Shown piece by piece: positions 1 through 8,651 of a stretch of 64,000 nt of DNA (position 1 is the stretch's first letter; each line of letters starts with the position of its first letter). Source of the stretch: Crossiella sp. SN42 (lineage in GTDB: Bacteria > Actinomycetota > Actinomycetes > Mycobacteriales > Pseudonocardiaceae). The stretch is taken from the NCBI RefSeq assembly GCF_023897065.1, contig NZ_JAMHIV010000013.1, positions 163,071-227,070 of the forward strand. The letters are read 5' to 3'. Both the position numbers and the translations under genes were made by a program. Under the pieces are notes generated by a model that did no database searches, had not been told where the DNA came from, and saw only the letters and a program-made list of their open reading frames with translations.

Positions 1-3000
1 GCACGGCCAGCGCCAAGTGGCCTGAGTTGTCCAGGGTGGCGAAGATCCCGTTCTTGTTGTCGGGCAGGAACATGCTGAACTCGGTGTCGGTGTTCTCGCC
101 GAGCCGGGCCGACTTGGCCAGCAGTTCGGCCGAGCGCAGGATCCGCGCGGGCGGGATGACCGAGGCCGCGACCCACGCGCACGCCTCGGCCTGGCCCCAG
201 CCGGTGTCGGTGGCGCACCGGATGAAGTCGTCGAGCATGCCCTTGGCCAGGGCGAGCAGGATCTGGCCGCTGACCACGGCGGTGTTGAACATCTGCTCGG
301 TGGTGTAGTGGAAGTCGATCGGGCTGGTGCCGATCTCCACCCGGCGGCACTGGCCCTTGCCGGTGGCTCCCGGCGGGCAGTCGAAGGTGAAGAACCGCAG
401 GGTGCCGGTGATGTGGTGGTCGACCTTGTAGAAACAGGTCGCCGAGCTGGCGCCGAAGCCGAGGCCGCTGCCCCAGCAGCGGGCCGACTTGGGGTCGACC
501 GTCGGGGTGTCCTTCATGTTCTCCGGCACCTTCTCGATGCCGAAGGGGCTGACCTCGGTCTCCTTGGGGACCTCGCCGACGTTCTCCCGTTGTTCGCCGA
601 CCTGGTGGAACCGGGCCGCGGCGTCCTTGGCCTCCTGGGCGGCGCGTTCGGCCGCCTCGGCGTCCTTGCCTGCCTGGATGGCGTCGGCGCGGGCCTGGTC
701 AGCGGCGCGCTGGGCCGCGGCGGCCGCGGTGTTCGCCCTGGTCGCCGAGGCCGAGGCCCGGGCGGCCGAGGCGTCGGCGCTGCGGGCGCTCTTGGCGGCG
801 TTGGCGGCGGCGTCGCGGGCCCGCTTGGCCGACTGCGCGGCCTGGTCGGCTGAGCGCTGGGCGGCCTCGGCGGAGGCCTTGGCCGCGTCGGCGGCGAGCT
901 TGGCCTGCTCGGCCGACTCCTGGGCCTTGGCTGCCCACCGCGCGGCCTCGTCGGCGGCCTGGCGGGCGATGGCCGCGTGCTCGGCGGCCAGGTTGGCGTT
1001 CTGCCTGGCCAGTGCCGAGGACTGGTCGGCCCTGGCCAGGTAGCTCTCGATCTGGGCGCGGTGGGTGGCGGTGTCGGCGTCGCGCAGCCGGGCCTGGGGC
1101 AGCTCGACGTGCAGGAAGCGGGTGAGGTAGCTGTCCGGGCCGGAGAGCGCGGCCTGCGCGCCCGCGGCCACCTCGCGCAGTCCGTCCCGCTGCGCCTCGG
1201 CCAGGATCTTGTTGACCTGCCTGCGGTCCTCGGCCTTGGCCGCGGTGAACCGGCCGGTCTCCAGGAACCGGTGCAGCGCCTCGGTGTCACCCCTGGAGTC
1301 GGCGTTGAGGGCCTCGTTGCCCGCGGCGTGCACCAGCGAGTCCGGTCCGGCCGCGGCCATCACCTGGTTGACCTGCTTGCGGTCGTCGTTCACCTTTCCG
1401 GGGTAGTTCCGCAGGCGCAGGAACTCCTTGACCTGCTCGTGCGTTCCGGTTTGCGTGGCGAAGGCGGCCGCCTGCTGCGCGGGCCGGTCGGTAGATCCGG
1501 CGATGATGCCGAGCCCGGCCCGGTCGTCCTGTTCCACGGCCTGGCCGAGCGCGGTGCTGACGAACAGCCGCACCGCGGGGTCGGGGCCGCTCAGCGCGGT
1601 GGTGGCCGCGGTTTGCGCCCAGGGGCCGCCCCGGGTGAGCAGCCGCAGCGCGGCCGCGCGGCCGTCGCGCAGGGCGTCGGGCCCCGGCTTGGCGGCTTCG
1701 GTGAGCAGGCGCTGGGTCTCCTGGTCGAAGGTCTCGGCCTGACCGCCCTGCCAGCGGCGCTGGTCCTGCGCCTCGGCCTCGGCGCGGGCGGCCTCCTCGG
1801 CGTCCCGGACCGCCTGCGACTCCTGCTGTTTGACGCGTTCGTCGTCGGCGGCCCTGGCGGTCGCGGCGACCTGGTGCGCCTGGTCGGAGGCCGACTTCGC
1901 CTGCTGGGCGGCGCGATCGGCCTCGGTGGCCGCGGTGGCCGCTCGCCGGGCGGCGGCCTCGGCGTTCTCGTAGGCGTCCGCGGCGGCGATCGCGGCATCG
2001 GCGGCGGCCTCGGCGTGGCCGGCGGCGGAGCTGGCCGCGTCCCTGGCGTCGAAGGCGGCTCGCGCGGCCTGTTCGGCCAGTGCCTGGGTGCGGCCGGCGG
2101 CGCGGGCCGCCTCGGCGGCGGCCTGGCGGGCCCTGGCCGCTGCGCGTTCCGCCTCGGCCGCGCTGGCGCCCGCGCGCCTGGCCGCCGCGGCGGCGTCCTC
2201 GGCGGCCTTGGCCGCGGCGTCGGCGTGTCCGCTGGCCCCACGGGCCGCTTCGGAGGCCTTGCCCGCCTCGGCGACCGCGCGACCGGCGGCGTCGGCGGCG
2301 GCCGCGGCCTGTTTGGCCGACTTGGCCACGTCCCTGGCCTGCTCGGCGGCCACCCTGGCCGCGTGCGCCTTGGACTTGTCCCTGGCCGCGCCCGCGGCGG
2401 CGTCCTGCGCCCTGGCCGCGGCGCGCTCGGTCATGGACGCGGCGATCGCGGCCTGCCCGGCGGCGTTCGCGGCGACCCTGGCCGCGGCGTTGGCCCGGCC
2501 TGCCGCGTTGATCGCGGTCTGCGCGGCCGCGGCGGCGCCCTGGGCCGCGGTGGCCGCCCGGCTCGCCGCCTGCGCGGCCTTGCGCGCGTCGCCCTGGGCC
2601 GCGGCGGTCTCGGCGGCGGCCCGCTCGGCGGCCTCCTTGGCCTTGCCCGCGGCGGCCAGCGCCTGGTCGGCGTTGTCCTTGGCGATGTCGGTCTGCTCGG
2701 CGGCCCTGACCTGGGCGTCGGCGGCCAGTTCGGCCAGCCCGGCGACGGTCAGCGTCTCCTCGTCCCGCTGCACCGCGACCGGCCAGCCGCTGCGCAGGAA
2801 CTCCCGGATGTCCTCCGCGCCGCCGTCCAGGGCGCGCTGGGCGGTGACGTGGACCGCGGAGCCCTCCTTGGCCGCGGCCAGGATCTTGTTGACCCGGATC
2901 CGGTTGTCCTGGTCCTCGGCGACCAGCCGGCCCTTGGCGAGGAAGGCCTCGACGTCGGCGTCGGTGCCGTCGAGCGCGGCCTGCCCCGCCTTGGCCAGCT

Positions 3001-3421
3001 GGGTGCCGCCGCGGGCGATCAGCTGGTTGACCAGCCTGCGCTGGTCGTTGCGGTGCGGCTGCTGCCAGCCGGTGTCCAGGAAGGCCCGCAGTTCGGCCAT
3101 CTTGCCGTTGAGCGCGGTGTCGGCCGCCGCCCGCACGGCGGGTCCGGAGGCGGCCAGCAGCCGGGTGACCTCGATCCGGGCGTCGTGCTCGGCGGCCACC
3201 GGACGCTGTTCGGTGAGGAAGCGCCGCACGTCCTCCTCGCTGCCCAGCAGCGCCGCCTCGGCGGCCCGCGCGGTGACCTGGCCGCCGGCCCGGTAGGCGG
3301 CCAGCACTTCCGCCCGGGAATGGGCCGGTGCCGGTGCGGCATTCACCGGTAGTGGCGCCAGCAAGCCCGCGCCCATGGTCAGCGCCGTCGCCAGGACGGC
3401 TGCACGTGTTATAGCTTTCAT
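1..3421 (-). CDS. Secreted ALF-repeat, alanine-rich coiled-coil protein (3' end outside window)
   Basis: The gene starts at ATG 3421 and stays open for at least 1,140 codons before leaving the left edge. A signal peptide opens it (MKAITRAAVLATALTMGAGL, cleavage near VNAAPA). Residues about 37-215 are short ALF-type repeats with the recurring pattern 'A..AL.G...D...FL..G' (PF03752-like). Residues about 235-555 are an almost uninterrupted Ala/Glu/Lys/Arg-rich stretch expected to form coiled coil. A second ALF block (about 575-790) and a second alanine-rich stretch (about 790-948) follow, then a globular Cys-containing region with a hydrophobic segment. In actinomycetes such proteins often carry a toxin or HINT domain at the C-terminus; here that part lies outside the window, so function is unknown. 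Its extreme third-position GC gives long false frames on the other strand. Confidence 0.85.
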   Translation of the reverse strand, partial: MKAITRAAVLATALTMGAGLLAPLPVNAAPAPAHSRAEVLAAYRAGGQVTARAAEAALLGSEEDVRRFLTEQRPVAAEHDARIEVTRLLAASGPAVRAAADTALNGKMAELRAFLDTGWQQPHRNDQRRLVNQLIARGGTQLAKAGQAALDGTDADVEAFLAKGRLVAEDQDNRIRVNKILAAAKEGSAVHVTAQRALDGGAEDIREFLRSGWPVAVQRDEETLTVAGLAELAADAQVRAAEQTDIAKDNADQALAAAGKAKEAAERAAAETAAAQGDARKAAQAASRAATAAQGAAAAAQTAINAAGRANAAARVAANAAGQAAIAASMTERAAARAQDAAAGAARDKSKAHAARVAAEQARDVAKSAKQAAAAADAAGRAVAEAGKASEAARGASGHADAAAKAAEDAAAAARRAGASAAEAERAAARARQAAAEAARAAGRTQALAEQAARAAFDARDAASSAAGHAEAAADAAIAAADAYENAEAAARRAATAATEADRAAQQAKSASDQAHQVAATARAADDERVKQQESQAVRDAEEAARAEAEAQDQRRWQGGQAETFDQETQRLLTEAAKPGPDALRDGRAAALRLLTRGGPWAQTAATTALSGPDPAVRLFVSTALGQAVEQDDRAGLGIIAGSTDRPAQQAAAFATQTGTHEQVKEFLRLRNYPGKVNDDRKQVNQVMAAAGPDSLVHAAGNEALNADSRGDTEALHRFLETGRFTAAKAEDRRQVNKILAEAQRDGLREVAAGAQAALSGPDSYLTRFLHVELPQARLRDADTATHRAQIESYLARADQSSALARQNANLAAEHAAIARQAADEAARWAAKAQESAEQAKLAADAAKASAEAAQRSADQAAQSAKRARDAAANAAKSARSADASAARASASATRANTAAAAAQRAADQARADAIQAGKDAEAAERAAQEAKDAAARFHQVGEQRENVGEVPKETEVSPFGIEKVPENMKDTPTVDPKSARCWGSGLGFGASSATCFYKVDHHITGTLRFFTFDCPPGATGKGQCRRVEIGTSPIDFHYTTEQMFNTAVVSGQILLALAKGMLDDFIRCATDTGWGQAEACAWVAASVIPPARILRSAELLAKSARLGENTDTEFSMFLPDNKNGIFATLDNSGHLALAV

Positions 3422-3496
3422 AATGAAGTCAGTATCGGTTCGCGGCGCGGCAAAAAGCTCTACTACCTGCATCCAGAGAAATTGAGGACATTTGTC

Positions 3497-3955
3497 ATGA
3501 GCGCATTACTGCGGTTGGCCTATTTCGTGGCGGTCGTTGTTTCCGGCACGATTCTGGGCGCGGCCACGCCTGCTGCGGCGGCGGAGAACCCGCCGCCGGT
3601 GGAGGAGGACTACGCCTATCCGGGCGCGGACAAGATTTTCGCCGAACGCGGTATCCGGCTGTTGAAGGGAAATGGCGTTATTCTGCTGACCACCTGCGTG
3701 CCGGGGCACGCCAACCAGATCGTGCTCAGCAGTTCCGCTTTCGCCGACCCGATTTGTTTCGTGGCCGGACCGGGTGCCGGATTTGTCAGCATGGACATTC
3801 CCGAGGTCTACTCGGTCAAGGGCGACAGCCACCGCGGGTCGGTCACGGTGCGGGTCAAGGACGTCACCAGCACCTCGCCGATCACGCCGAACCGGTGGAA
3901 CCCGGTCAACAACGGCGACGGCGGGACCCTGCTGGAGCTGCGCACCCAGCCCTGA
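3497..3955 (+). CDS. Small secreted protein of unknown function
   Basis: This predicted 152-residue protein begins with an N-terminal signal (MSALLRLAYFVAVVVSGTIL, cleavage near AAAAEN). I chose ATG 3497 because TTGAGGAC lies a proper distance upstream; TTG 3482 is an alternative. The mature part contains two cysteines (in TTCVPGHAN and DPICFVAG) that could form a disulfide, and has no motif I recognise. It diverges from the ALF-repeat gene with only about 75 bp between the starts, so both probably share a regulatory region. An immunity or partner role for the large secreted neighbour is possible but is only inference from position. Confidence 0.7.
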   Translation: MSALLRLAYFVAVVVSGTILGAATPAAAAENPPPVEEDYAYPGADKIFAERGIRLLKGNGVILLTTCVPGHANQIVLSSSAFADPICFVAGPGAGFVSMDIPEVYSVKGDSHRGSVTVRVKDVTSTSPITPNRWNPVNNGDGGTLLELRTQP

Positions 3956-3962
3956 GCGCGGC

Positions 3963-4511
3963 TCAGCCCAGCAGCTCCCTCAGCGCGGTCTCCACGGCGT
4001 TCGCCGAGGTCAGCCCCTTGACCAGGGTGCCGCCGGGGGCGATGACGGCCAGCAGCGGCGGTTCGGCCACGGCGTAGCTCCGGCCGACGGTCTGCTGCTG
4101 GTCGTCGTGGCCGACCGGATAGGGCACCTGGTGTTGCTCCAGGTAGCCGCGCAGGTCGGCCTCGGTGTCCCTGGCGGCGACCCCGAGGAAAGCCACCTTG
4201 TCCCGGTAGGTGTTCGCCAGTTCGGTGAGTTTGCGCTGCTCAGTGCCGCACTTGGCGCACCAGGAGCTGAAGAACACCACCACCAGAGGCCGGTCCTTCC
4301 ACAGCGTGGCGGCGGTGACCTTGGTGCCGTCGGTGAGCGGCACGGTGAAGTCAGGGGCCGCACCCGCTTCTGGCGGCGGCGGGCGGAAGGTGACCCCCGG
4401 CGGCAGCGGGCCGGGCAGGGCGGCGGCCCCGCCGCGCGCGGGCGCGGGCGGCGGGGCCGCGGTGCAGGCGGCCAGCAGCGCCGCCAGCAGCAGGGCGAGG
4501 ACGGTTCTCAC
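3963..4511 (-). CDS. TlpA/ResA-like thioredoxin-fold lipoprotein
   Basis: This 182-residue protein starts at GTG 4511. A lipobox (LLAALLAAC) ends the signal, so the mature protein should be anchored outside the membrane. After a Pro/Ala-rich linker comes an AhpC-TSA/redoxin domain with the redox motif SSWCAKC (CxxC) at about residue 95 and a cis-proline-like segment (AVAEPPLL). Such proteins reduce or oxidise disulfides of exported proteins or assist cytochrome maturation. It is the last gene of a tight operon: its start overlaps the preceding lipoprotein stop by 4 bp (GTGA). The operon also encodes an exported Cys-containing M6 protease, which suggests disulfide management for that secreted protein (inference). 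Confidence 0.88.
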   Translation of the reverse strand: MRTVLALLLAALLAACTAAPPPAPARGGAAALPGPLPPGVTFRPPPPEAGAAPDFTVPLTDGTKVTAATLWKDRPLVVVFFSSWCAKCGTEQRKLTELANTYRDKVAFLGVAARDTEADLRGYLEQHQVPYPVGHDDQQQTVGRSYAVAEPPLLAVIAPGGTLVKGLTSANAVETALRELLG

Positions 4512-4927
4512 GTGGTCAATCCCACCAGGGGCGCCCGCTCGCCCAGACTCGGGTCGCGGGCCAGCTCGATCGGCGGCAGGTCGCCGACCAGCAGCCGGTA
4601 GCCGTCGGCGGCAGGCAGTTCGGCGGTGAACTCGACCTGGCAGAACGTGGGCTCCCTCGGCACGTCGAGCTGCTCCTCGATGGCCTTGACCGCCTTGCCC
4701 GGCGGCAGCGTGCCCTCGGCCAGCCGCTTGCCCCCGGCGTCCTGCACGCGGAAGCCGGCCTTGGGGTGGATGGCCTGGTAGGCGCCGGTGCCGGAGCACT
4801 CGGCGCCCACCTCGCGCATCGCCCCGTCCCGGACGAGCAGCTTCACCGGCGCGGCGGTGGGGGCGGGCGTGCTCGCGCAGCCCGCCACCACCAGTGCGGT
4901 GAGCAGGATCAGGACAGGACGGTGCAC
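4508..4927 (-). CDS. Lipoprotein of unknown function in M6 protease operon
   Basis: This 139-residue protein starts at GTG 4927 (VHRPVLILLTALVVAGCAST), with a clear lipobox VAGC at about residues 14-17. Three further features are visible: a Cys in GAECSGTG, a second in TFCQVEF, and no recognisable domain. The start overlaps the end of the M6 protease gene by 19 bp and its stop overlaps the TlpA-like gene by 4 bp, so all three genes are probably translationally coupled. Position suggests a surface-anchored accessory or inhibitor of the protease, but the sequence does not show that. Confidence 0.75.
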   Translation of the reverse strand: MHRPVLILLTALVVAGCASTPAPTAAPVKLLVRDGAMREVGAECSGTGAYQAIHPKAGFRVQDAGGKRLAEGTLPPGKAVKAIEEQLDVPREPTFCQVEFTAELPAADGYRLLVGDLPPIELARDPSLGERAPLVGLTT

Positions 4928-6912
4928 GTCGCCGTCGCGGTCTTGCTCGGGTCGGACTCCGAGGTCGCGGTCAGCTTGACCGTGGCGGGCTCGACCGGTT
5001 TCGCGGTGGTGCGCTCCACGTTGACCGCCACGTTCGCCTTCTCGCCGAACTTCGCCGTCGCGAGGGCGTTGGGCAGCTGGACCTGCCAGCCCGCGCCGCT
5101 GACCTCGGCCTTGAGCCGGTAGACGTCCGAGCGCAGGTGCGCGGCCGGGCTGCCACTGGCCTTGCCGGTGTTGGTCAGCGGGAAGGAGCACGCGGTCGCG
5201 CCGCGGTGCCCGATCCAGCCGGTGCGGGCGTTGTCCAGCTTGACGCCCCGGGTGTGCGGGCCAGCGCCGTCCAGGGAGCGGACCGCGACGGTGTAGGAGA
5301 GCACGCCCTGGGCGTCCCGCTTGATGTCGAGCACGTAGAAGTGCAGCCGGTTGTGGGTGTCGGTGTACTCGTAGATCGACTTGGACCCGGTGCCCGCCTT
5401 GAGCAGCGCGTCGGCCAGCTGGCGCGGGTCGCCCACGGTGACCTTCACCGGGGTGCCGTCCGGCTTGTAGTAGTCGACCAGGTTGATGTCCTGCGGGTTG
5501 GCGTCGATGACCCACTTGAACGGGGCGGCGTCGGCGTTCTTCGTCTTGGCCAGCAGCACGCCGCTGTCCGGGGTGAAGGAGTCCGCCCCCATCCGGTCCA
5601 CGACCTCCAGGGTGTAGTTCTGGTAGCCGCGGCCGTCGCAGAGCGGATCCTTGGCCTGGCTGCACGCCGGGGCCTTGTCCCCGCCGGGCATGACCACGTT
5701 GATCCCGGCCAGCCCGCCGGGTCCCGGCTGCGCCGCGCGGGCGGTCACCGTGGCCACCGCGAGGCCGGAGGTGGTCAGCGTGCCGCGGTCCAGCCGCAGC
5801 ACGTGCGCCTCGTCCACGATGCCGAGCTTCATCTTGTTGCGCAGCATGTGTTGCGCGCCCATGGACGCCCCGGCCGTCGGTGGGATGAACCAGCGGGTGT
5901 GGGTGCCGCCGGGGCCGTTGAAGGTGCCGCGGCTGAGCATGTCCCACGGGCCGCTGTAGGCGCGCACCGGCGGGTTGCCGAAGGGGTTGTTGTAGTTGTC
6001 GCCGATGCCCAGGATGTGGCTGAACTCGTGCGCGTACACGCCCTGCCCCGAGCTCTCCGCCTGGGTGGAGGAGCCGCCGCCGGCGTTGGGCCAGATGGAG
6101 GCCGCGGCCTTCCACGAGGTCCACTCCACGTAGCGGGTCTTCGCCCAGTTCGGGAGGTTGGGGTCGGGCGGGCCGAAGGAGTCCGGCACGTCCTCCTTCT
6201 TGGCGAACATCATCGGCCCGAACTCCTGCCAGGTGCCCGACTCGTCCTGTCCCGCGGAGAGGAAGAAGACGAAGTCGAAGCCCTTGGGCACCTCGGTGCC
6301 GACGTCGTCGCGCCAGGCCTTGCCGGCGTCGGTGCGCAGGTCCTTGGTGCAGTTGGACCCGGCCGGGCAGGCGCCGGAGCCCTGGAACTCCATCGCGTAC
6401 TCGTAGGACTTGCCGGGTAGCTGGTACGCGCCGAAGGCCTTGAGGTCCACGCCGAAGCGGCCGCCGGAGTCCTCCATCCAGTACTCGTTGATGGTGTGCC
6501 CGTTGTTGATCTTGCCGGGCTTGTTGAGGAAGTCCTGGTAGAACTGCGCGACCTGGGCGCGCGGGATGTTGTTGGCCAGCTGGGTGGGGTTGCCGAAGAC
6601 GGTGGACTTCGGTGGCTGGGTGACCGCGAAGGGCTGGTCGGGGTAGTCGACGAGGACGAGCGCGCCCTTGAACATCCGCTTGGTCGGCTTGCGCGCCGGG
6701 TTCGCCCAGTCGGTGCCCGGCGGCTTCTTGTAGTCCGACCACGTCATGTCAGCGGGGTTCTCCCACTGCTGCGGGTCGATCGGCGCGAGGGAGACCGGCG
6801 AGCCCCACCCGGCGGGCGCGGCGGCGGCCGTGCCCGCCACCGACACCGACAGGGCGGCGGCCAGCACGAGGGCTCCGGTTCGCCTGACCCGGAAACGACG
6901 ACGTAGCTGCAT
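4909..6912 (-). CDS. Secreted M6-family (immune inhibitor A-like) metalloprotease
   Basis: This 667-residue protein starts at ATG 6912; a TTG at 6945 is the upstream alternative. A twin-Arg-containing N-terminus (MQLRRRFRVRRTGALVLAAA) and an AAAAP cleavage region indicate export. The catalytic zinc signature is YAHEFSHILGIGDNY at about residue 300 (HExxH with the downstream G..D characteristic of M6 and metzincin-like proteases). The upstream region has the 'M6 domain' landmarks such as YWMEDSGGRFGVDL and VFFLSAG. The C-terminal about 200 residues form a beta-rich, NEW3-like extension (KANVAVNVERTT). It is the first gene of an operon with two lipoproteins. The product should degrade extracellular proteins; the substrate is unknown. 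Confidence 0.93.
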   Translation of the reverse strand: MQLRRRFRVRRTGALVLAAALSVSVAGTAAAAPAGWGSPVSLAPIDPQQWENPADMTWSDYKKPPGTDWANPARKPTKRMFKGALVLVDYPDQPFAVTQPPKSTVFGNPTQLANNIPRAQVAQFYQDFLNKPGKINNGHTINEYWMEDSGGRFGVDLKAFGAYQLPGKSYEYAMEFQGSGACPAGSNCTKDLRTDAGKAWRDDVGTEVPKGFDFVFFLSAGQDESGTWQEFGPMMFAKKEDVPDSFGPPDPNLPNWAKTRYVEWTSWKAAASIWPNAGGGSSTQAESSGQGVYAHEFSHILGIGDNYNNPFGNPPVRAYSGPWDMLSRGTFNGPGGTHTRWFIPPTAGASMGAQHMLRNKMKLGIVDEAHVLRLDRGTLTTSGLAVATVTARAAQPGPGGLAGINVVMPGGDKAPACSQAKDPLCDGRGYQNYTLEVVDRMGADSFTPDSGVLLAKTKNADAAPFKWVIDANPQDINLVDYYKPDGTPVKVTVGDPRQLADALLKAGTGSKSIYEYTDTHNRLHFYVLDIKRDAQGVLSYTVAVRSLDGAGPHTRGVKLDNARTGWIGHRGATACSFPLTNTGKASGSPAAHLRSDVYRLKAEVSGAGWQVQLPNALATAKFGEKANVAVNVERTTAKPVEPATVKLTATSESDPSKTATATCTVLS

Positions 6913-6973
6913 GAACCCGGATCCTAGGAACCCCCTGGCGGGCAACCCAGCCGCCGAAGGGACTGTGTCCCGC

Positions 6974-8206
6974 TCAGTCCGGGATCAGCACGAACCGGCT
7001 GGCGGGCAGCGCGGGCACCCGGCGCAGCGATATCCGCAGGTCCTGGGGCGGCACCTGGTAGTCGAGCCGGGCCAGCCGGGTCGTCAGCGCCTCCAGTAGC
7101 CCGAGGGTGAACGCCTCGCCGGGGCAGCGGTGGCCGGTGCGCGGATCGCCCGCGCCCTGTGGGACGAGCTCGAACTCGCCGATCGTGCGGTCGAGGAAGC
7201 GGGCCGGGTCGAAGCGGTAGGGGTCGGGCCAGAGCCGGGGGTCGTGGTTCTGGCCGTAGAGGTCCAGCAGCACCAGCGCCCCGGCCGGGATGTCCTCGCC
7301 CTGCCAGGTGAGGTCGCGGGCGGCGCGGCCGCCGAGGAACGGGGCGAAGGGGTAGAAGCGGCGCAGCTCCTGGGCGAAGGCGGTGGCGTAGCCCGGTTCG
7401 CCCGCGCGCAGCGGTTCCCGGTGCTGCGGCCAGCGGTGCAGGGCGTGCCCGGCGAAGGTGACGAACCAGCTGACCGCGACGGTGGGCCGGATGATGTTGA
7501 GCAGCTCCACCGCGGCCAGCCGCGGGTCCAGCGGCTGCCCGTCGGCGTCCCGGTGGCTGGCCACGGCCAGCAGCGCGGAGCCGGGCAGCGCCGGCGCCGC
7601 GCCCGCGCGGACCTGGGTCACCAGCTGCCCGAGTCGTTCCTCCTGGCGGGCGCGGGCGCGGCGGGCCCGCCAGTGCCGGGGACCGGGGGTGGCGAAGCCG
7701 TCGACCATGGCGGTCAGGTCGCGGGCCACGGCGGGGGTCTCGGCCTCGGTCAGCGGTATCCCGGCCCAGCGGCAGACGCCCTGGGTGAGCACCCTGGCGG
7801 CGGCCTCGAACAGCACGATCCGCTGGCCGCCGCGCCAGGAGCCGGTCTCCTGCTTCCAGCAGGTGGTGGCGTGTTCGACCAGGTCGGCGGCGGTGTCCGG
7901 GCCGACCACGGAGAGGAACAGGTCCTTGCGGCAGCGGTGCTCGTCCCCGTCCAGGGTGTGCACCGCGCCGCGGCCGAACAGGGTGCTCTGCACCGGCCCC
8001 GGGATGGCGGTCTGCCTGCGGATGTTGTGCTCGTCGTAGAAGAACCGGGCCGCCTCGGGACCGGTGAGGCAGACCGTGGGCTGGCCCATCAGCCGGGTGT
8101 GCACGACCGCGCCGTCGGCCTGGCGCAGCCGGTCCGGCAGCCAGGCGTAGCCCTCGACGAGGAGCGCGGCCGAGTTGTCCGTCAGCGGTGCCTGGAGAAG
8201 TCGCAT
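6974..8206 (-). CDS. Cytochrome P450 of the CYP152 type (fatty-acid peroxygenase/decarboxylase-like)
   Basis: This 410-residue protein starts at ATG 8206. CYP152 hallmarks are visible: LLVEGYAWLPDRLR near the N-terminus, GAVHTLDGDEHRCRKDLF, and NIIRPTVAVSWF, where Arg-Pro replaces the usual acid-alcohol pair of the I helix and binds the substrate carboxylate. The ExxR is in ELRRFYPFAPF, the meander is LLDLYGQNHDPRLWPDPYRF, and the heme loop is GAGDPRTGHRCPGEAF with Cys as the thiolate ligand. Members use H2O2 rather than a redox partner to hydroxylate or decarboxylate fatty acids. No ferredoxin or reductase gene is nearby, which fits. The gene is monocistronic and divergent from 8305. Alpha- versus beta-hydroxylation or decarboxylation cannot be told from sequence by eye. 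Confidence 0.92.
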   Translation of the reverse strand: MRLLQAPLTDNSAALLVEGYAWLPDRLRQADGAVVHTRLMGQPTVCLTGPEAARFFYDEHNIRRQTAIPGPVQSTLFGRGAVHTLDGDEHRCRKDLFLSVVGPDTAADLVEHATTCWKQETGSWRGGQRIVLFEAAARVLTQGVCRWAGIPLTEAETPAVARDLTAMVDGFATPGPRHWRARRARARQEERLGQLVTQVRAGAAPALPGSALLAVASHRDADGQPLDPRLAAVELLNIIRPTVAVSWFVTFAGHALHRWPQHREPLRAGEPGYATAFAQELRRFYPFAPFLGGRAARDLTWQGEDIPAGALVLLDLYGQNHDPRLWPDPYRFDPARFLDRTIGEFELVPQGAGDPRTGHRCPGEAFTLGLLEALTTRLARLDYQVPPQDLRISLRRVPALPASRFVLIPD

Positions 8207-8304
8207 GGACAGGGAGTGCCCGCTGTGCCGCGATCGACTCCTGCCGTTTGTCCGGGCGGCGCGGGGGTAGCCGGAACGCACCGCGTACCAGGGAAGGAGC
8301 GACG

Positions 8305-8643
8305 ATGTCCGAGCACGCCGAGCTGCCGCTGCCCGACTACGACCACCTGCCGCAGGGCAGCCTGGTTCACCGGATCCGGGCCCTGGACCGGCCGCAGCTG
8401 GCCACGTTGCGCGAGTACGAGGCGGCGCACGCGAACCGGCCGGCCGTGCTGGCCGTCTTCGACGCCCGGCTGGCCGAGCTGGACGCCGGCGCCCAGCCCT
8501 CCGGTGGCGACCAGCGGCGGCAGCCGGAACAGGCCCCGCCGCCCAGTGCTGGATCCCCGGTGGGCTCCGGCACCGGCGCGGAACCCAGCGCGCCGCCGCA
8601 CCAGGGTGTGCACGAGCAGGCCGCCCGCCACCAGCGGTCCTGA
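8305..8643 (+). CDS. Small conserved actinobacterial protein with LPxPDYDxLPxGSLxHR domain
   Basis: This 112-residue protein starts at ATG 8305 behind the ribosome site GGAAGGAGCGACG. Residues about 6-50 (LPLPDYDHLPQGSLVHRIR, then EYEAAHANRPAVLAVF and LAELDAGA) match a short helical domain I recall from many actinobacterial proteins (possibly DUF8129). The rest is Gln/Pro/Ser-rich and low-complexity. It lies 8 bp upstream of the next small gene, in front of recQ, and may be cotranscribed. Function is unknown. Confidence 0.7.
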   Translation: MSEHAELPLPDYDHLPQGSLVHRIRALDRPQLATLREYEAAHANRPAVLAVFDARLAELDAGAQPSGGDQRRQPEQAPPPSAGSPVGSGTGAEPSAPPHQGVHEQAARHQRS

Positions 8644-8651
8644 CCGCGCCG

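Noticed and set aside
308..3352. Long top-strand frames with Gly/Arg/Ala-rich products opposite the ALF-repeat gene
   Set aside because: They are the complement of a strongly biased alanine-rich coding region; the bottom-strand frame has a signal peptide and ALF repeats and runs without a stop.
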